The translations under genes were made by a program, and so were the position numbers. The notes under the pieces were generated by a model that saw nothing but the letters and a program-made list of their open reading frames with translations, had not been told where the DNA came from and searched no databases. DNA of 59,170 nucleotides from Candidatus Aenigmatarchaeota archaeon. Lineage in GTDB: Archaea > Aenigmatarchaeota > Aenigmatarchaeia > GW2011-AR5. Numbering within the stretch: position 1 is the stretch's first letter; each line of letters begins with the position of its first letter. Location of the stretch: positions 1-59,170 of the forward strand of contig JACPRW010000001.1 in NCBI GenBank assembly GCA_016193585.1, read 5' to 3'. Positions 30,996-40,522 of this stretch are shown one piece after another.

Positions 30996-31403
30996 ATGGC
31001 AGGCGTAAAGATGTTCATCCATGTCAGTGACAGAGGAAAATCTGAGTTGGGCATCGGCGCAGATTACGTCGGCTTCGATTCCAAGACTGATGGGAAATTG
31101 GTATATAAAACCAACTTTGTGAGTGAAGGGTTGAGCGTCGCCGGAACCCTGGAATATGACCCGCCGATTCCTAAGGATGCTAACTGGATAAGGGAACTTT
31201 CCAGCAGAACTGCCCCGTATCTTTCTGTAAGCATTGGAGAGCTTCTGGGGCATATTTCGCAGTATGCAGCGGAAAATGGTTTTGGTTTAGGAGACCCAAA
31301 GGCAGGAATGGCTGATTTCGATGTTCCTGACAAGTATGTAGACAGTCTTGACGTCTACATACAGGAAGTCACCGGCAGGAACGCAAAAATCAAGAAGGTG
31401 TAG
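30996..31403 (+). CDS. Hypothetical protein
   Basis: The product (136 residues from ATG 30996) begins MAGVKMFIHVSDRGKSELGIGADYVGFDSKTDGKLVY and ends with a helix plus DVYIQEVTGRNAKIKKV. The frame is open much further upstream (to 30588) but that part lies antisense to UbiA and its promoter. ATGs at 30897 and 30984 are possible alternatives. It looks like a small alpha/beta domain; I do not recognise a family. A subfamily A repeat follows 10 bases after the stop. Confidence 0.6.
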   Translation: MAGVKMFIHVSDRGKSELGIGADYVGFDSKTDGKLVYKTNFVSEGLSVAGTLEYDPPIPKDANWIRELSSRTAPYLSVSIGELLGHISQYAAENGFGLGDPKAGMADFDVPDKYVDSLDVYIQEVTGRNAKIKKV

Positions 31404-31412
31404 TTCTGGGCA

Positions 31413-31507
31413 TATGGAGAAATGCGCAGCATATGTCCTTAGAGGCTGCGCATTTCTCATCTATCGAATTGCGTTTTCACAGGTCATAAGCAACGCAATT
31501 CTCTATA
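31413..31507. repeat. Paired-hairpin element, subfamily A (copy 2)
   Basis: The unit is identical to 3898-3992 except for two bases in the linkers. It lies between two converging genes, and its terminal CTATA abuts the stop codon of the RIO1 gene (31508). Confidence 0.85.
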
Positions 31508-32227
31508 TCATGACGGGACGCTCAGGCGCTGGTGGATGTCTTCAGCTGTCAGCGCGATGCCCGCTTTCTCCGCGTATGCCGCGATGTTCCTCACGTCACG
31601 CTGCAGGAGCTCGTTCGCGAGCGGGTGGCTGCGGAGCACGCCCTGGGAGAAGTCGATGAACACCGGCTGCTCATCATGAAGCAGTATATTATATGGAGAC
31701 AGGTCGCCGTGGACGAGGTTGCTGCGGTGCAGTTTCACCATGCCGTCGACGATGGCGCGGATGACCGCAGCAGGGTCGGCTGGCGCGGCATCGGCCAGAC
31801 GGGGAGCAGGGGTTGTTCCCTCGCCGATAAATTCCATCGCGAGAACGTTTGCCATGAAGCCCAGCGGCTTCGGGCAGCGCACGCCGGCAGCGTGCGCAAT
31901 ATGCAGGTTCCTGAATTCCTTCTGGCACCACGCGAACGTGATGCCGCGGCGGTCCGGCTTCACGCGCCTGAAACGCTCGTCGCCCTGGATGTATTTCCGG
32001 AAGCGGTTGAATGCGCTTGCACCGATGGCGTACACCTTAACTGCGCAATGGGGTTCGGCGTGCACGACCGAGCTTTCCTTGCCTGACTTGAGCACTCCGG
32101 AGAACGCCGTGAGCTGCAGCCGTCTGCCGAGACGGTACATCGTCAGGAGCGTGCCCTCGTCGAACACGCCCTTGAATATCTTCCGCGCGCGGTCGTCAAC
32201 CTGCACCGTACTGTCGTCATCTCGCAC
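31508..32227 (-). CDS. rio1: RIO1-family serine protein kinase
   Basis: The 239-residue protein has the RIO kinase layout: STGKESSVVHAE-like SGKESSVV loop (res. ~47-54), VKVY lysine, HGDLSPYNILL catalytic loop and FIDFSQG metal-binding motif. RIO1 matures the small ribosomal subunit. It is the last gene of a seven-gene minus-strand operon. The N-terminal ~30 residues are short and there is no C-terminal extension. Its stop is immediately followed by a subfamily A repeat. It fits the ribosome-assembly theme of L40e and AK6/Fap7 in the same operon. Confidence 0.93.
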   Translation of the reverse strand: MRDDDSTVQVDDRARKIFKGVFDEGTLLTMYRLGRRLQLTAFSGVLKSGKESSVVHAEPHCAVKVYAIGASAFNRFRKYIQGDERFRRVKPDRRGITFAWCQKEFRNLHIAHAAGVRCPKPLGFMANVLAMEFIGEGTTPAPRLADAAPADPAAVIRAIVDGMVKLHRSNLVHGDLSPYNILLHDEQPVFIDFSQGVLRSHPLANELLQRDVRNIAAYAEKAGIALTAEDIHQRLSVPS

Positions 32228-32327
32228 AGTGAATGATGCGGAGAAAACGTAAAGAAGGCGTCTCAGCGGTCAGCCTTTCGAAACGTGGCGAAGTATTGAC
32301 TGCGTTTCGTGCACAAAGAGCAACGGC

Positions 32328-32513
32328 CTACGTCTTCGCGCCCCTGCGCTCCTTCGCCTTCGGCCGCAGGTCCTTGGAGCCGCATTTCCTGCACTTGATT
32401 TTGCGGCGCTTGACCTTGTCCATCGTCGTGCGCATCTTGGCGTGGCAGCTCATGCAGACGAACACGTTCTCGAACAGGCGCTTGCCTGCGATGCCCATTA
32501 CTTTCTTTGCCAT
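32328..32513 (-). CDS. rpl40e: Ribosomal protein eL40
   Basis: The 61-residue protein has the L40 zinc finger: CMSCHAK...CRKCGSKDLRPKAKERRG, with the RPKAKE end conserved in archaea and eukaryotes. In eukaryotes L40 is made as a ubiquitin fusion; here it stands alone. It lies 14 bases after recQ in the operon. Confidence 0.93.
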   Translation of the reverse strand: MAKKVMGIAGKRLFENVFVCMSCHAKMRTTMDKVKRRKIKCRKCGSKDLRPKAKERRGAKT

Positions 32514-32527
32514 TTCTGATCAGGAAT

Positions 32528-34687
32528 CTATACGCTTGCCAAACTATTTATTCTCCTTGCGTGCGCCCGTACGAGCCGCAGTTCCTCATATGAATAGCCG
32601 TCTCCCAGCCGTTCCTTAAGTGGTGTCAGGTAGACACTTCCCAGGGCATCCATGCACTGCACAATGGCACGCTGCTTTTCTGTGCTCACCAACCTGTCGA
32701 TAGCTATATCCTCCCCTTGCATGAGGAGCTTTTCGATATGGGACACAATGGTGCCTGCCGCAAGGCCTCTCGTTCGGGCAATGTCCTCGAGCGTCAGCCC
32801 CTGCCTGCAGAGTTCGAGTGTTTTCGCATAAGTATCGCTCGCAGGCGCCGCAACTCTTCCCTGCCTTTCCCTGTCAGGCTTTCTGAAAGACTTGATGTTA
32901 TGCGCCGTGCAGTGCGCGATCACCGCTTCCAAGAACTGCTTTCCGTACCGCTCCAGTTTCCGCTGCCCCATTCCGTAGATTTGTTTCATGCTTTCCATGT
33001 CCTGGGGAAAGTATGTTGACAATTCTTTGAGGGTGGTATCATGGAATATGACGTACGGCGGCACTCCTTCGGTATCGGCTATGCGCTTCCGCAGTGCCCT
33101 GAGCATTTCAAACAGCGCAGTGTCAACGCGCATCTGCTCTGTTTCCGGCACATGCGCTATCTCCGGTTTCTCCTTTGGTTTTGCAAGAAGAACGGAAAGC
33201 CTGCCTGCTGCAATGTCGTAGCTCTTCTGATTCAACGCCAGAATCGGGTATTTGTCGCCGGCGACAGCAACATACCCTCTGGCAGCAAGCTCCCGTATCC
33301 ACAGTGTCCATTGCTTTCTGGAGTAGTCTTTTCCGCTGCCAAACGACTGCAGCTCATGGTGCCTGTACGCCGCTGACCTTTTGTTTTCCTTCCCTGCCAG
33401 CAATGAAGCTATATAGCCTGCTCCGAATCGTTGCTTAACGCCCTGGATGCACGCTATCACTTTTTGTGCGATTTCCGTGCCATCAATCGTTTCCCGTGGC
33501 TCAAGGCATGTGTCGCATTTTCCGCAGGACACGCCGCAGGCTTCCCCGAAATATCCAAGCAGCAGTTTCCTCCGGCACTCAAATGCCTCGCAAAAGCGCA
33601 GTACCGCATCCAGTTTTTTGTACGCTATGCGCTTTCTCTGCTGGTTGTGGCTTTTTTCAATCAGGTGCTCTATTTTTTTCTTGTCCCCGTAACTGAAGAA
33701 GAGTATGCAATCGCTCGCAAGCCCGTCCCTTCCTGCCCTTCCAGTTTCCTGATAATAGCTCTCAATATTTTTTGGCAGGTCGTAGTGTATCACATAGCGG
33801 ACATTGGTTTTGTGTATGCCCATGCCGAACGCGATCGTCGCCACGATTATGTCGGCGTCGTCGCGGATGAACAGTTCCTGGTTTTCTGTCCGCTCGTCGG
33901 CAGGCATGCCCGCATGGTAGGCAAGCGCCCTGAAACCGTCATCCCTGAGCGTTTGGGCAATAGTTTCCGCTGACCGGCGGCTCTGGCAGTAGATTATTCC
34001 GGAATCGTTGCGCCTTAAGCGCAGGTAGTTTACCATCTGGTTGTATGCATCCTCCTTGGGCCGCACGTAGTACGACAAATTCGGTCTGTTAAAGCTTGCT
34101 TTGTACAGCACGGGTTCTTTGAGCTCGAGCTGCTGCAGTATGTCATGCTGGACCTCGGGAACAGCCGAAGCAGTCAGTGCTGCTACGGGTACATGGGGGA
34201 AATGCTCTTTCAGGATTTTCAGGCGCCTGTAGTCCGGACGGAAATCATGCCCCCATTCGGAAATGCAGTGCGCCTCGTCAATTGCAAAAAGGCTGATGGT
34301 GAGCATTTTCAGGAAAGGCATGAAATCAGGAGACGTAAACCGCTCAGGCGCGATGTACAGCAGTCTGTCCTTGCGCTCAAGCAGCCGGATTTTTACATCC
34401 TCTATTTCCTTGGTGCTGAGTGTGCTGTTTATAAATGACGCTCCGATGCCGTTTGCCCTCAGGCTGTCTACCTGGTCCTTCATGAGCGCAATGAGGGGCG
34501 AGACGACGATGGTTACCCCCGGCAGCATAAGAGCGGGAAGCTGGTAGCACAGCGATTTTCCGCTTCCCGTGGGCATGAGAACAAAAACGTCTTTGCCGTT
34601 CAGGAGGTCATTGATGATGTCTTCCTGCATGGGAAGAAAACCAGTATATCCAAAGTATGTTCTGAGAAGCTCCCGTTCACTGGGCAT
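32528..34687 (-). CDS. recQ: RecQ-type ATP-dependent DNA helicase
   Basis: The 719-residue protein contains the SF2 motifs: MPTGSGKSL (Walker A, res. ~38), DEAHC (~140), TASAV and QETGRAGRDG. It is followed by the RQC zinc site with CRRKLLLGYFGEACG and CGKCDTC, a winged helix, an HRDC domain (LRALRKRIADTEGVPPYVIF, ~530-600) and a C-terminal helix-turn-helix (LTLEDIARTRGLAAGTIVSHI). RecQ unwinds 3'-tailed DNA in recombination repair. RecQ is uncommon in archaea and suggests bacterial origin. ATG 34687 overlaps the end of htpX; a TTG start four codons upstream is less likely. Confidence 0.95.
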   Translation of the reverse strand: MPSERELLRTYFGYTGFLPMQEDIINDLLNGKDVFVLMPTGSGKSLCYQLPALMLPGVTIVVSPLIALMKDQVDSLRANGIGASFINSTLSTKEIEDVKIRLLERKDRLLYIAPERFTSPDFMPFLKMLTISLFAIDEAHCISEWGHDFRPDYRRLKILKEHFPHVPVAALTASAVPEVQHDILQQLELKEPVLYKASFNRPNLSYYVRPKEDAYNQMVNYLRLRRNDSGIIYCQSRRSAETIAQTLRDDGFRALAYHAGMPADERTENQELFIRDDADIIVATIAFGMGIHKTNVRYVIHYDLPKNIESYYQETGRAGRDGLASDCILFFSYGDKKKIEHLIEKSHNQQRKRIAYKKLDAVLRFCEAFECRRKLLLGYFGEACGVSCGKCDTCLEPRETIDGTEIAQKVIACIQGVKQRFGAGYIASLLAGKENKRSAAYRHHELQSFGSGKDYSRKQWTLWIRELAARGYVAVAGDKYPILALNQKSYDIAAGRLSVLLAKPKEKPEIAHVPETEQMRVDTALFEMLRALRKRIADTEGVPPYVIFHDTTLKELSTYFPQDMESMKQIYGMGQRKLERYGKQFLEAVIAHCTAHNIKSFRKPDRERQGRVAAPASDTYAKTLELCRQGLTLEDIARTRGLAAGTIVSHIEKLLMQGEDIAIDRLVSTEKQRAIVQCMDALGSVYLTPLKERLGDGYSYEELRLVRAHARRINSLASV

Positions 34688-35546
34688 CCTTTTTTTCAAC
34701 CGCCTTGCTATGTTTCGCCATCTCCCTGAGACGCTGCACGCGCTGCTCCACCGGCGGGTGCGTGCTGAACAGGCTGGAAAGCGCCGACGCTGAAAACGGA
34801 TTCACGATGAACAGGTGCGCACCTGCGGCGTTGCCCTGCGCAGGGGCAGCCTTCACGCTTGCCGAAATCTTCTCGAGCGCCGAGGCGAGGTCGAGCGGAT
34901 TGGCTATCTGCGCCCCGCCGCGGTCGGCAAGGTATTCCCTGCTTCGCGTGATCGAAAGCTGGATGAGCGTCGCAGCGAGCGGCGCGAGGATGAAGAGCAG
35001 CATGTAGCTGAAGATGCTCCTGTTCTCGTCATTGCCGAAAAAGAACGAGTAGCCAATCCACGTCAGCGCACCGGCGAGCGTTGCCGCCATCGTTGCAACG
35101 AGCGTATCGCGGTGCTTGACGTGCGAAAGCTCGTGCGCGAGCACGCCTTCGATTTCTTTGTTGCTGAGCGTTTCCAGAAGCCCTTTGGTCACCGCAACTG
35201 CTGCGTGCTGCTGCGACCTCCCTGTAGCAAATGCATTCGGGACATCGGTGCGCACAAGGTATACAGGCGGCTTCGGTATTCCCGCCTTCTTTGCAAGCCG
35301 TTCGAGAATCGGATTAAGCTCCTTGTACTCCTTTGATTTTGCATCCATCTTTTTTGCTCCATACATGCGCAGCACGAACGAGTCCGAGAACCAGTAGGCA
35401 AGGGCGTTCATGAAGAGCGCAGCACCGAGTGCCATCGTCATGCCCGCGGTGCCGGCGAAGTAGTAGCCGACAGCGAGGAACAATGCCGTGAGTAAGCCGA
35501 GGAGAACAACCAAACGAAATGTTGCAGATAATGACATGTTACGCAT
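34677..35546 (-). CDS. htpX: HtpX-like M48 membrane protease
   Basis: The protein has two N-terminal membrane segments (~10-50), the zinc-binding HELSHVKHRD motif (~139), two further hydrophobic stretches (ATLAGALTWIGYSFFF and YMLLFILAPLAATLI), and the third ligand region EYLADRGGAQI. HtpX degrades misfolded membrane proteins. The end GDAQ overlaps the recQ start, and the start overlaps the upstream orf stop, so the genes are co-translated. A GTG or ATG up to six bases either side could be the start. Confidence 0.93.
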   Translation of the reverse strand: MRNMSLSATFRLVVLLGLLTALFLAVGYYFAGTAGMTMALGAALFMNALAYWFSDSFVLRMYGAKKMDAKSKEYKELNPILERLAKKAGIPKPPVYLVRTDVPNAFATGRSQQHAAVAVTKGLLETLSNKEIEGVLAHELSHVKHRDTLVATMAATLAGALTWIGYSFFFGNDENRSIFSYMLLFILAPLAATLIQLSITRSREYLADRGGAQIANPLDLASALEKISASVKAAPAQGNAAGAHLFIVNPFSASALSSLFSTHPPVEQRVQRLREMAKHSKAVEKKDAQ

Positions 35547-35895
35547 CACCACCTATGAGTTCTTTCAGCAGGCGTTTCCCGTCAATGCACCCTATATAGG
35601 TTTGCAGGGCGCTGAATTCATCCTGATGCGGATCATGCGGATACCTCAGCCGCAGTACTGTGCCGCGATTCCTTGTGGTGAGCGCGTGCACGAATCCATC
35701 TGACGGGAACACGTCTTCATGCACAAGTGCGGCAAAACAGCCGGCGAATGTATCAGGCTGTACGGTAAGCCTCCCATGATATCTCCGCTCAATCCCCTGT
35801 GCTGTATCGCTGAGCACCGCGGCATCATGCACAATACGTGACAGGTAGCGTGCTACAGTGACGGGCAGCACCGCGCATGCGTAGAGTCGGTTCAT
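35539..35895 (-). CDS. Hypothetical protein between AK6 and HtpX
   Basis: The 118-residue protein starts with an ATGA overlap with the AK6 stop codon and ends overlapping htpX, so it is part of the operon. It has alternating helix and strand with conserved-looking CFAALVHEDVFPSDGFVHALTTRNRGTVLRLRYPHD. I recognise no family. Position between a ribosome-assembly kinase and a membrane protease gives no clear role. The fold could be a KEOPS Pcc1-like small domain (two helices, three strands), which would fit tRNA modification, but this is only an impression. Confidence 0.7.
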   Translation of the reverse strand: MNRLYACAVLPVTVARYLSRIVHDAAVLSDTAQGIERRYHGRLTVQPDTFAGCFAALVHEDVFPSDGFVHALTTRNRGTVLRLRYPHDPHQDEFSALQTYIGCIDGKRLLKELIGGDA

Positions 35896-36443
35896 CGTAT
35901 CAACATCTGTTTGTACTGTTCTGACCAGTCAATCGCTCCTGCCCTATGCTTTTTCCTTTCGTTATAATTATTTAAGAGTTTCATCGCTGTTGCCGCGGTC
36001 TGCGCCGCCGTGTTGGTGCTCGTATCTACCTCGACGACCGTGCGCCTGCCGTGCATTTCGAGCGCCTCGATGGTTATCGCGTCGAGAATCTCCGCCTGCA
36101 CGTTCTCGCGTATCTTGGCCGCGTTCCAGCGCTTCTTGGTGAGGCGCCTGGCAAGCACGGCTGGGTTGCAGCGCAGTATCACGACACGGTCTGCCCTGAG
36201 CAGGTGCGCCAGATGCCCCTCGATGACGGCGGAAGCGCCGTGGCCGAGTTCCCTGTCCACTGCGAGCTGCACCAGCCGCGTGTCTACTATTCGCGTCTTT
36301 CTCATTCGGTCGTACTGCGTCGGAATTTTTCTGCTTCTGACGAGTCTCGTGATAGATATGAGGCGGCACTGCAGCTTCTTCGCGAGCAGCTGTGCCACAG
36401 CGCTCTTGCCTGTTCCTGGAGTGCCGGAGAGGGCGATTATCAT
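35892..36443 (-). CDS. AK6/Fap7-type adenylate kinase-like ribosome assembly NTPase
   Basis: The 183-residue protein has the P-loop GTPGTGKSA (res. ~6-14), and residues ~115-150 carry RRLTKKRWNAAKIRENVQAEILDAITIEA, matching the AK6/hCINAP/Fap7 signature. In eukaryotes and archaea Fap7 helps place uS11 during small-subunit maturation. ATG 36443 (MIIALSGTPG) starts directly at the P-loop strand; the longer frame would extend antisense. It overlaps the next gene by ATGA and lies in the operon with L40e and RIO1. Confidence 0.88.
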   Translation of the reverse strand: MIIALSGTPGTGKSAVAQLLAKKLQCRLISITRLVRSRKIPTQYDRMRKTRIVDTRLVQLAVDRELGHGASAVIEGHLAHLLRADRVVILRCNPAVLARRLTKKRWNAAKIRENVQAEILDAITIEALEMHGRRTVVEVDTSTNTAAQTAATAMKLLNNYNERKKHRAGAIDWSEQYKQMLIR

Positions 36444-36453
36444 AGAGTCACCG

Positions 36454-38229
36454 TTACTGGAGCAGCGAGCTGATGAAGCCAGCGATAGCGCGGAAAATGC
36501 TTCCGAGCGTGTCAAGGATGGAATCGAGCGGACCGCGAGGCTGCTCGATATCGTAGACGGTAATCGACGCGGAGTAGGAAGTAACCGTGTCGCCATACAC
36601 GGTTGCCGAGACCTTCGCGCGGCCCGCAGCTGACGGCGTGAACGTGTAGCTCTGCTGATGCTGCCCGCTCGGCCCGAGCATGACGGTCTTCTCATATTCG
36701 GTGCCTTCGAATGCCGTCGCGAGCGTCGCCGTCTGTGCCTCGGATAGCAGGTTGGTCACCGTCACCAGCGCAGTGAAATTGCTGCCCACCGTCGCGTTTG
36801 CGGGAACGGCAATCGAAAGCGAAAACGCTTTCCGCGACTGAACGGTGACCGTTTTCTTCGCGAGCGCGCCGTCTGCATAGAGGTAGAACGTGTAGGTTCC
36901 TGGTTTCCCTATCTGCAGCGGCCAGCCGGCGCTTTCGCGGAGGCCGAATGCAGGAGCATAGAACAGGAAGCTCTCTCCTGCATGCGCGGTGAGCGTGAAC
37001 CGTTCGTTTATTGAAACGGTTTCAGGCCCTTCGATGTCGACGGACGAGGGCCTGCGCGTGCCGGAGATTTCTACATTGACCGTCTCGGTGCTGCCGGTCT
37101 GGTCGTAAACGGTGACCGGGCACGTATAGCTGAAGCCATCCTTGAGCCTGGTTGTCTCGAAGAACCAGTACACGTCCTGCGACGCGCCCCAGTATGTCCG
37201 CACCGGCTCTTGGATGGTGAGCATCGGTGACCCGTCGTTCCTGATGCATGAGGTGATGTTCAGGTGAACCATGGTGAGCGTCCCGGTGCTCACATGCGCC
37301 TTCACGAAGCCTTCCTCGCCGATGGCAAGTTTCTTCGTCTGGAGCGCAATGGTCGTGATATTCTCCAGCGTGTAATCAGAGAGCGTTATCCGGTCTTCGT
37401 TCCGCTGCCAGTCTATCGAGCCGCGGCCGCGGTAGTTGAGCAGCTCGCTCTGGTTGGCGTCCTCGCGGACCGCGGTCTTGATATGCGTTGCGTCAAGGTA
37501 TCCGGTCTGGAGCCACGTCGGGTCAAGGCTTATCCACGAGCCGTCCGCGGCAAGCACCTCGACCCATGTGTGGCCGATGAGCTTTTCCTGGACGCTTGAG
37601 TAGGCGTAGCCGACAACGTAGCGCGTCGGTATGCCCGACAGCTTGAGCAGCGACGACAGCATGTTGGCGTATTCGACGCACACGCCGCGCCTGTTCTCAT
37701 ACACCCAGCCGGAAGGCTTCAGCTGGCCGACAAGCGAGAGGTCGTAGGTGATGTACGCATGCACCAGTTCCGTGAGCTCGGCTGCTTTTTCGAGCGTCCG
37801 TTCGTACGGGTACGCCATTTCGCGCAGCTCGTCAGTGAACTCCACCTGCCCGTTTTCCCTGAGATACTGCGGCGCATCAGCGAGCGGCTTGCCGGCGCTG
37901 AGGTACTGCGCCCTGTTGTGCACGGTGATGGCAGCCCGGTACTGCTCGGTGCCTGACGGTTTGTTCCATTCGAGCAGGAGCAGCCGGTTGCCGTACGCGT
38001 CGGTTATGTAGCTCCAGCCGTCGGCTCCTGTCACCTGAAAACTGGTGACGCCGTCCTGCGGTACGTAGAGCGTCAGGTTGGCGCTGTCAATGTCGCCGTC
38101 CACGGCAAGCGAGCCGCTCAACACGAAATCAATAGTCGCCTCGCTTACCTGCTTGGGGTTAATCGCAGGCGCTGCAAGTGCCAGGGGCGCGGCGAGCGCG
38201 ATGCAGAAGGCCACGAAAATAAGTCGCAT
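36454..38229 (-). CDS. Secreted transglutaminase-like protein
   Basis: A signal peptide (MRLIFVAFCIALAAPLALAAP) leads to ~110 residues of beta structure, then a transglutaminase-like core with RRGVCVEYANMLSSLLKLSGIPTRYVVGYAYS (catalytic Cys), GHTWVEVL (His) and WISLDPTW (Asp). Beyond ~260 residues come Ig-like beta repeats and a C-terminal amphipathic helix (SIFRAIAGFISSLLQ). The catalytic triad is intact, so it may be a protease or peptide cross-linker acting outside the cell, as other archaeal members of the family. It is the first gene of the minus-strand operon, 10 bases ahead of AK6. Confidence 0.9.
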   Translation of the reverse strand: MRLIFVAFCIALAAPLALAAPAINPKQVSEATIDFVLSGSLAVDGDIDSANLTLYVPQDGVTSFQVTGADGWSYITDAYGNRLLLLEWNKPSGTEQYRAAITVHNRAQYLSAGKPLADAPQYLRENGQVEFTDELREMAYPYERTLEKAAELTELVHAYITYDLSLVGQLKPSGWVYENRRGVCVEYANMLSSLLKLSGIPTRYVVGYAYSSVQEKLIGHTWVEVLAADGSWISLDPTWLQTGYLDATHIKTAVREDANQSELLNYRGRGSIDWQRNEDRITLSDYTLENITTIALQTKKLAIGEEGFVKAHVSTGTLTMVHLNITSCIRNDGSPMLTIQEPVRTYWGASQDVYWFFETTRLKDGFSYTCPVTVYDQTGSTETVNVEISGTRRPSSVDIEGPETVSINERFTLTAHAGESFLFYAPAFGLRESAGWPLQIGKPGTYTFYLYADGALAKKTVTVQSRKAFSLSIAVPANATVGSNFTALVTVTNLLSEAQTATLATAFEGTEYEKTVMLGPSGQHQQSYTFTPSAAGRAKVSATVYGDTVTSYSASITVYDIEQPRGPLDSILDTLGSIFRAIAGFISSLLQ

Positions 38230-38286
38230 ATGCTATTGTTCGCAACCCATCGTTTAAAAGCATCTTTAAAGTTTTGCCGTTAATGT
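38230..38286. promoter_or_regulatory. Divergent promoter (secreted protein operon / rfcS)
   Basis: TTTAAAAGC (38252-38260) and CTTTAAAG (38264-38271) are TATA-like boxes facing the two divergent genes. The rightward box lies ~22 bases before ATG 38287. Confidence 0.45.
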
Positions 38287-39267
38287 ATGGGCATGTCGGA
38301 GGGCGGCATGCCAGCACAGGGCATCTGGGCGGAAAAATACCGGCCGAAAAGGCTCCGGGACATCGCCGGCCAGCAGCACATCATCACGAGGCTCGAGGCG
38401 TTCGTGCAGTCGCGCACGCTGCCGCACTGCCTGTTCGCAGGCCCGGCGGGCTGCGGCAAAACGACCACGGCGCTTGCCATAGCGCATGAGCTGTACGGCG
38501 ATGCGTGGAAAGCTAATTTTTTGGAGTTGAATAGCTCAGATGAGCGCGGGATAGATACCGTCCGCGTGAAGGTCAAGGACTTCGCCCGCACGATATCACT
38601 CGGCAACACCTTCAAAATAATCTGTCTCGACGAAGCCGATGCGCTCACCAAGGACGCGCAGCACGCGCTCAGGAGGACGATGGAGAAGTACAGCAGCACA
38701 GCCCGTTTCATCCTGTCATGCAACTACTCGTCGCGCATCATACCGCCTATCCAGAGCAGGTGCGCGGTGTTCCGTTTCACCTCGCTGAAGGAAGCTGATG
38801 TCGTCGCGTGCCTCCGCTCGATAGCAGGTGCCGAGGGGATTCCGGTCAGTGAAAGCGCCTATGGCGCGGTACTGCAGAGCGCAGAAGGCGACATGCGGAA
38901 AGCGATCAACCTGCTGCAGGGCGCTGCACTGCGCGGCGCTGAGGTGACTGAGGAAACGGTCTACGCCATCGCCAGCAGGCCGCATCCCGATGCGGTGCGA
39001 AGCATGCTGGCAGCGGCGATGAACGGCGCATTCAGGGATGCGCGGAACATGCTCGTGATGCTCCTGCACGAGCAGGGCCTTGCCGGCGAGGACATCATCA
39101 AGGAGATACACAACCAGATATTCGAGCTGGACATTCCCGACAGCCAGAAGCTTGCGCTCATCGAAAAAGCAGGCGAATACGAATTCCGCCTCACCGAAGG
39201 CTCGAATCCGCGCATACAGCTCGAGGCGCTGCTCGCGCAGTTCGGCTTCGTGAAGCATGAAAAGTAA
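38287..39267 (+). CDS. rfcS: Replication factor C small subunit
   Basis: The AAA+ clamp-loader subunit has WAEKYRPKRLRDIAGQ at the start, Walker A AGPAGCGKTT (res. ~58), Walker B CLDEADALT and sensor/RFC box SRCAVFRF with the arginine finger. Helical domains follow. It loads the PCNA ring. Length 326 residues is standard. ATGs at 38287 and 38293 are both possible. Confidence 0.97.
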   Translation: MGMSEGGMPAQGIWAEKYRPKRLRDIAGQQHIITRLEAFVQSRTLPHCLFAGPAGCGKTTTALAIAHELYGDAWKANFLELNSSDERGIDTVRVKVKDFARTISLGNTFKIICLDEADALTKDAQHALRRTMEKYSSTARFILSCNYSSRIIPPIQSRCAVFRFTSLKEADVVACLRSIAGAEGIPVSESAYGAVLQSAEGDMRKAINLLQGAALRGAEVTEETVYAIASRPHPDAVRSMLAAAMNGAFRDARNMLVMLLHEQGLAGEDIIKEIHNQIFELDIPDSQKLALIEKAGEYEFRLTEGSNPRIQLEALLAQFGFVKHEK

Positions 39268-39298
39268 CTTTTTAAGCAGCGCTGCGGCAATATACATA

Positions 39299-40522
39299 AT
39301 GAAACCGGCTAGTTTTCTGTCGTTTCTTGCCATGGTGTGCATACCGCTGGCATTCGCTGTCGGCGGCGGAAGCGGCGGCAGTTCTGGCGGCGATACCGGA
39401 GGGTCCACCGGCGGTGCAGCTGGAGGGACAAGCGGCGGCTCATCATGCAGCGGCATCTGCAACATCGCCTGCGGAACCAACGGCGCAGTGACGTTCACTG
39501 CCATTCCTGCCATGGAGAACGTTACCGTCATCAACAGAGCGAAGAACCTCAGCATCCGCGTGCCCGGCATCTGGCGCGGCGACGCGTTCGAGTCGGACGA
39601 AGCGGTGCTCAACGAGCAGGGGGCCTACCGCATCGGCGACTTCACGTTCAGTTGTCCCGGCCTTGTTTTTAGCTGCAAAATCGTCAACATCACCATCACC
39701 GGCTGCGAGAAAAAAGGGGGCAACCTCAGCGCAGCATACCGCATAACGAACCTTGACACCACCGAGCGACTCGAATACCAGTTCCTTACCACCGGCGGCA
39801 GGCTGCTGTTCCACGAGAAGAACAAGCACAGCATCGAGCTCGACCAGCTCAATGTCACTGCACAGGGAACCGCATTGTTCCTGACAACACCGGACCCTGG
39901 CATAACTAAATTCCAGATAAACGTCAAAAACTGCGGCAGCCGGTTCCCTGCAACAGCGTCTATCTCCTGCATCGGGAATGAAACAGAGGAATTTCCATGC
40001 GCGAGCCTCATCCTGACGTACGACCGCGTGCGATGCCGCCTGCGGCTTCCCGACGACGAGCGCGAGGCTGAAGCGGAATTGTATTACCTGCCTGAAGAAT
40101 GCAGGCCGATGGAGGGCAGTGCGAGGGAGAACTGCATCGGCGTGTACCGTTCTGTCCAGAGGTGCTGGAAATTCGCCCAGGGCGCTGCACGAATCGGGTG
40201 CGTCAGGGAGCAGGTGAGCCTTGGCAGTTTCGGCGAGGAGAAAACTGCATGCCTCGTGAAATCCCCGTCAGAAAAAGGGCAGTGCATCAGAAGCCTCAGG
40301 GAGAAGCTGTACGCTGTCATCAAGTTCCGCTTCTACGACCTCGAGGAGCGCGCGGAGGAATACCTTGAAAAGGGCGCTGACGTGGGTGTCGTTACCGACT
40401 TTGTGACGTCGGTCGAAATCATGAAACAGGAATTCAACAAGGCCGATACTGCCGAGAAACGGCGCGGCGTCATACTGCGGGTGCGCGACGTGTGGAAGGA
40501 ATTCCTGAAAGCGGTGAAATGA
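39299..40522 (+). CDS. Secreted Gly/Ser-linker and Cys-rich protein (cassette 1)
   Basis: The 407-residue protein has a signal peptide (MKPASFLSFLAMVCIPLAFA), a Gly/Ser-rich linker (VGGGSGGSSGGDTGGSTGGAAGG, ~20-42) and then a Cys-containing beta domain (~45-240; CSGICNIACGTN, SCPGLVFSCKIVNITITGCEKK). The C-terminal ~160 residues are helical with four more Cys (CRPMEG...CIGVYRSVQRCWKF...CVREQ...CLVK...CIRSL) whose spacing suggests disulfide-paired helices. No family recognised. A lipoprotein gene overlaps its end. The same order (secreted protein then lipoprotein) is repeated at 42422-43867. Confidence 0.75.
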   Translation: MKPASFLSFLAMVCIPLAFAVGGGSGGSSGGDTGGSTGGAAGGTSGGSSCSGICNIACGTNGAVTFTAIPAMENVTVINRAKNLSIRVPGIWRGDAFESDEAVLNEQGAYRIGDFTFSCPGLVFSCKIVNITITGCEKKGGNLSAAYRITNLDTTERLEYQFLTTGGRLLFHEKNKHSIELDQLNVTAQGTALFLTTPDPGITKFQINVKNCGSRFPATASISCIGNETEEFPCASLILTYDRVRCRLRLPDDEREAEAELYYLPEECRPMEGSARENCIGVYRSVQRCWKFAQGAARIGCVREQVSLGSFGEEKTACLVKSPSEKGQCIRSLREKLYAVIKFRFYDLEERAEEYLEKGADVGVVTDFVTSVEIMKQEFNKADTAEKRRGVILRVRDVWKEFLKAVK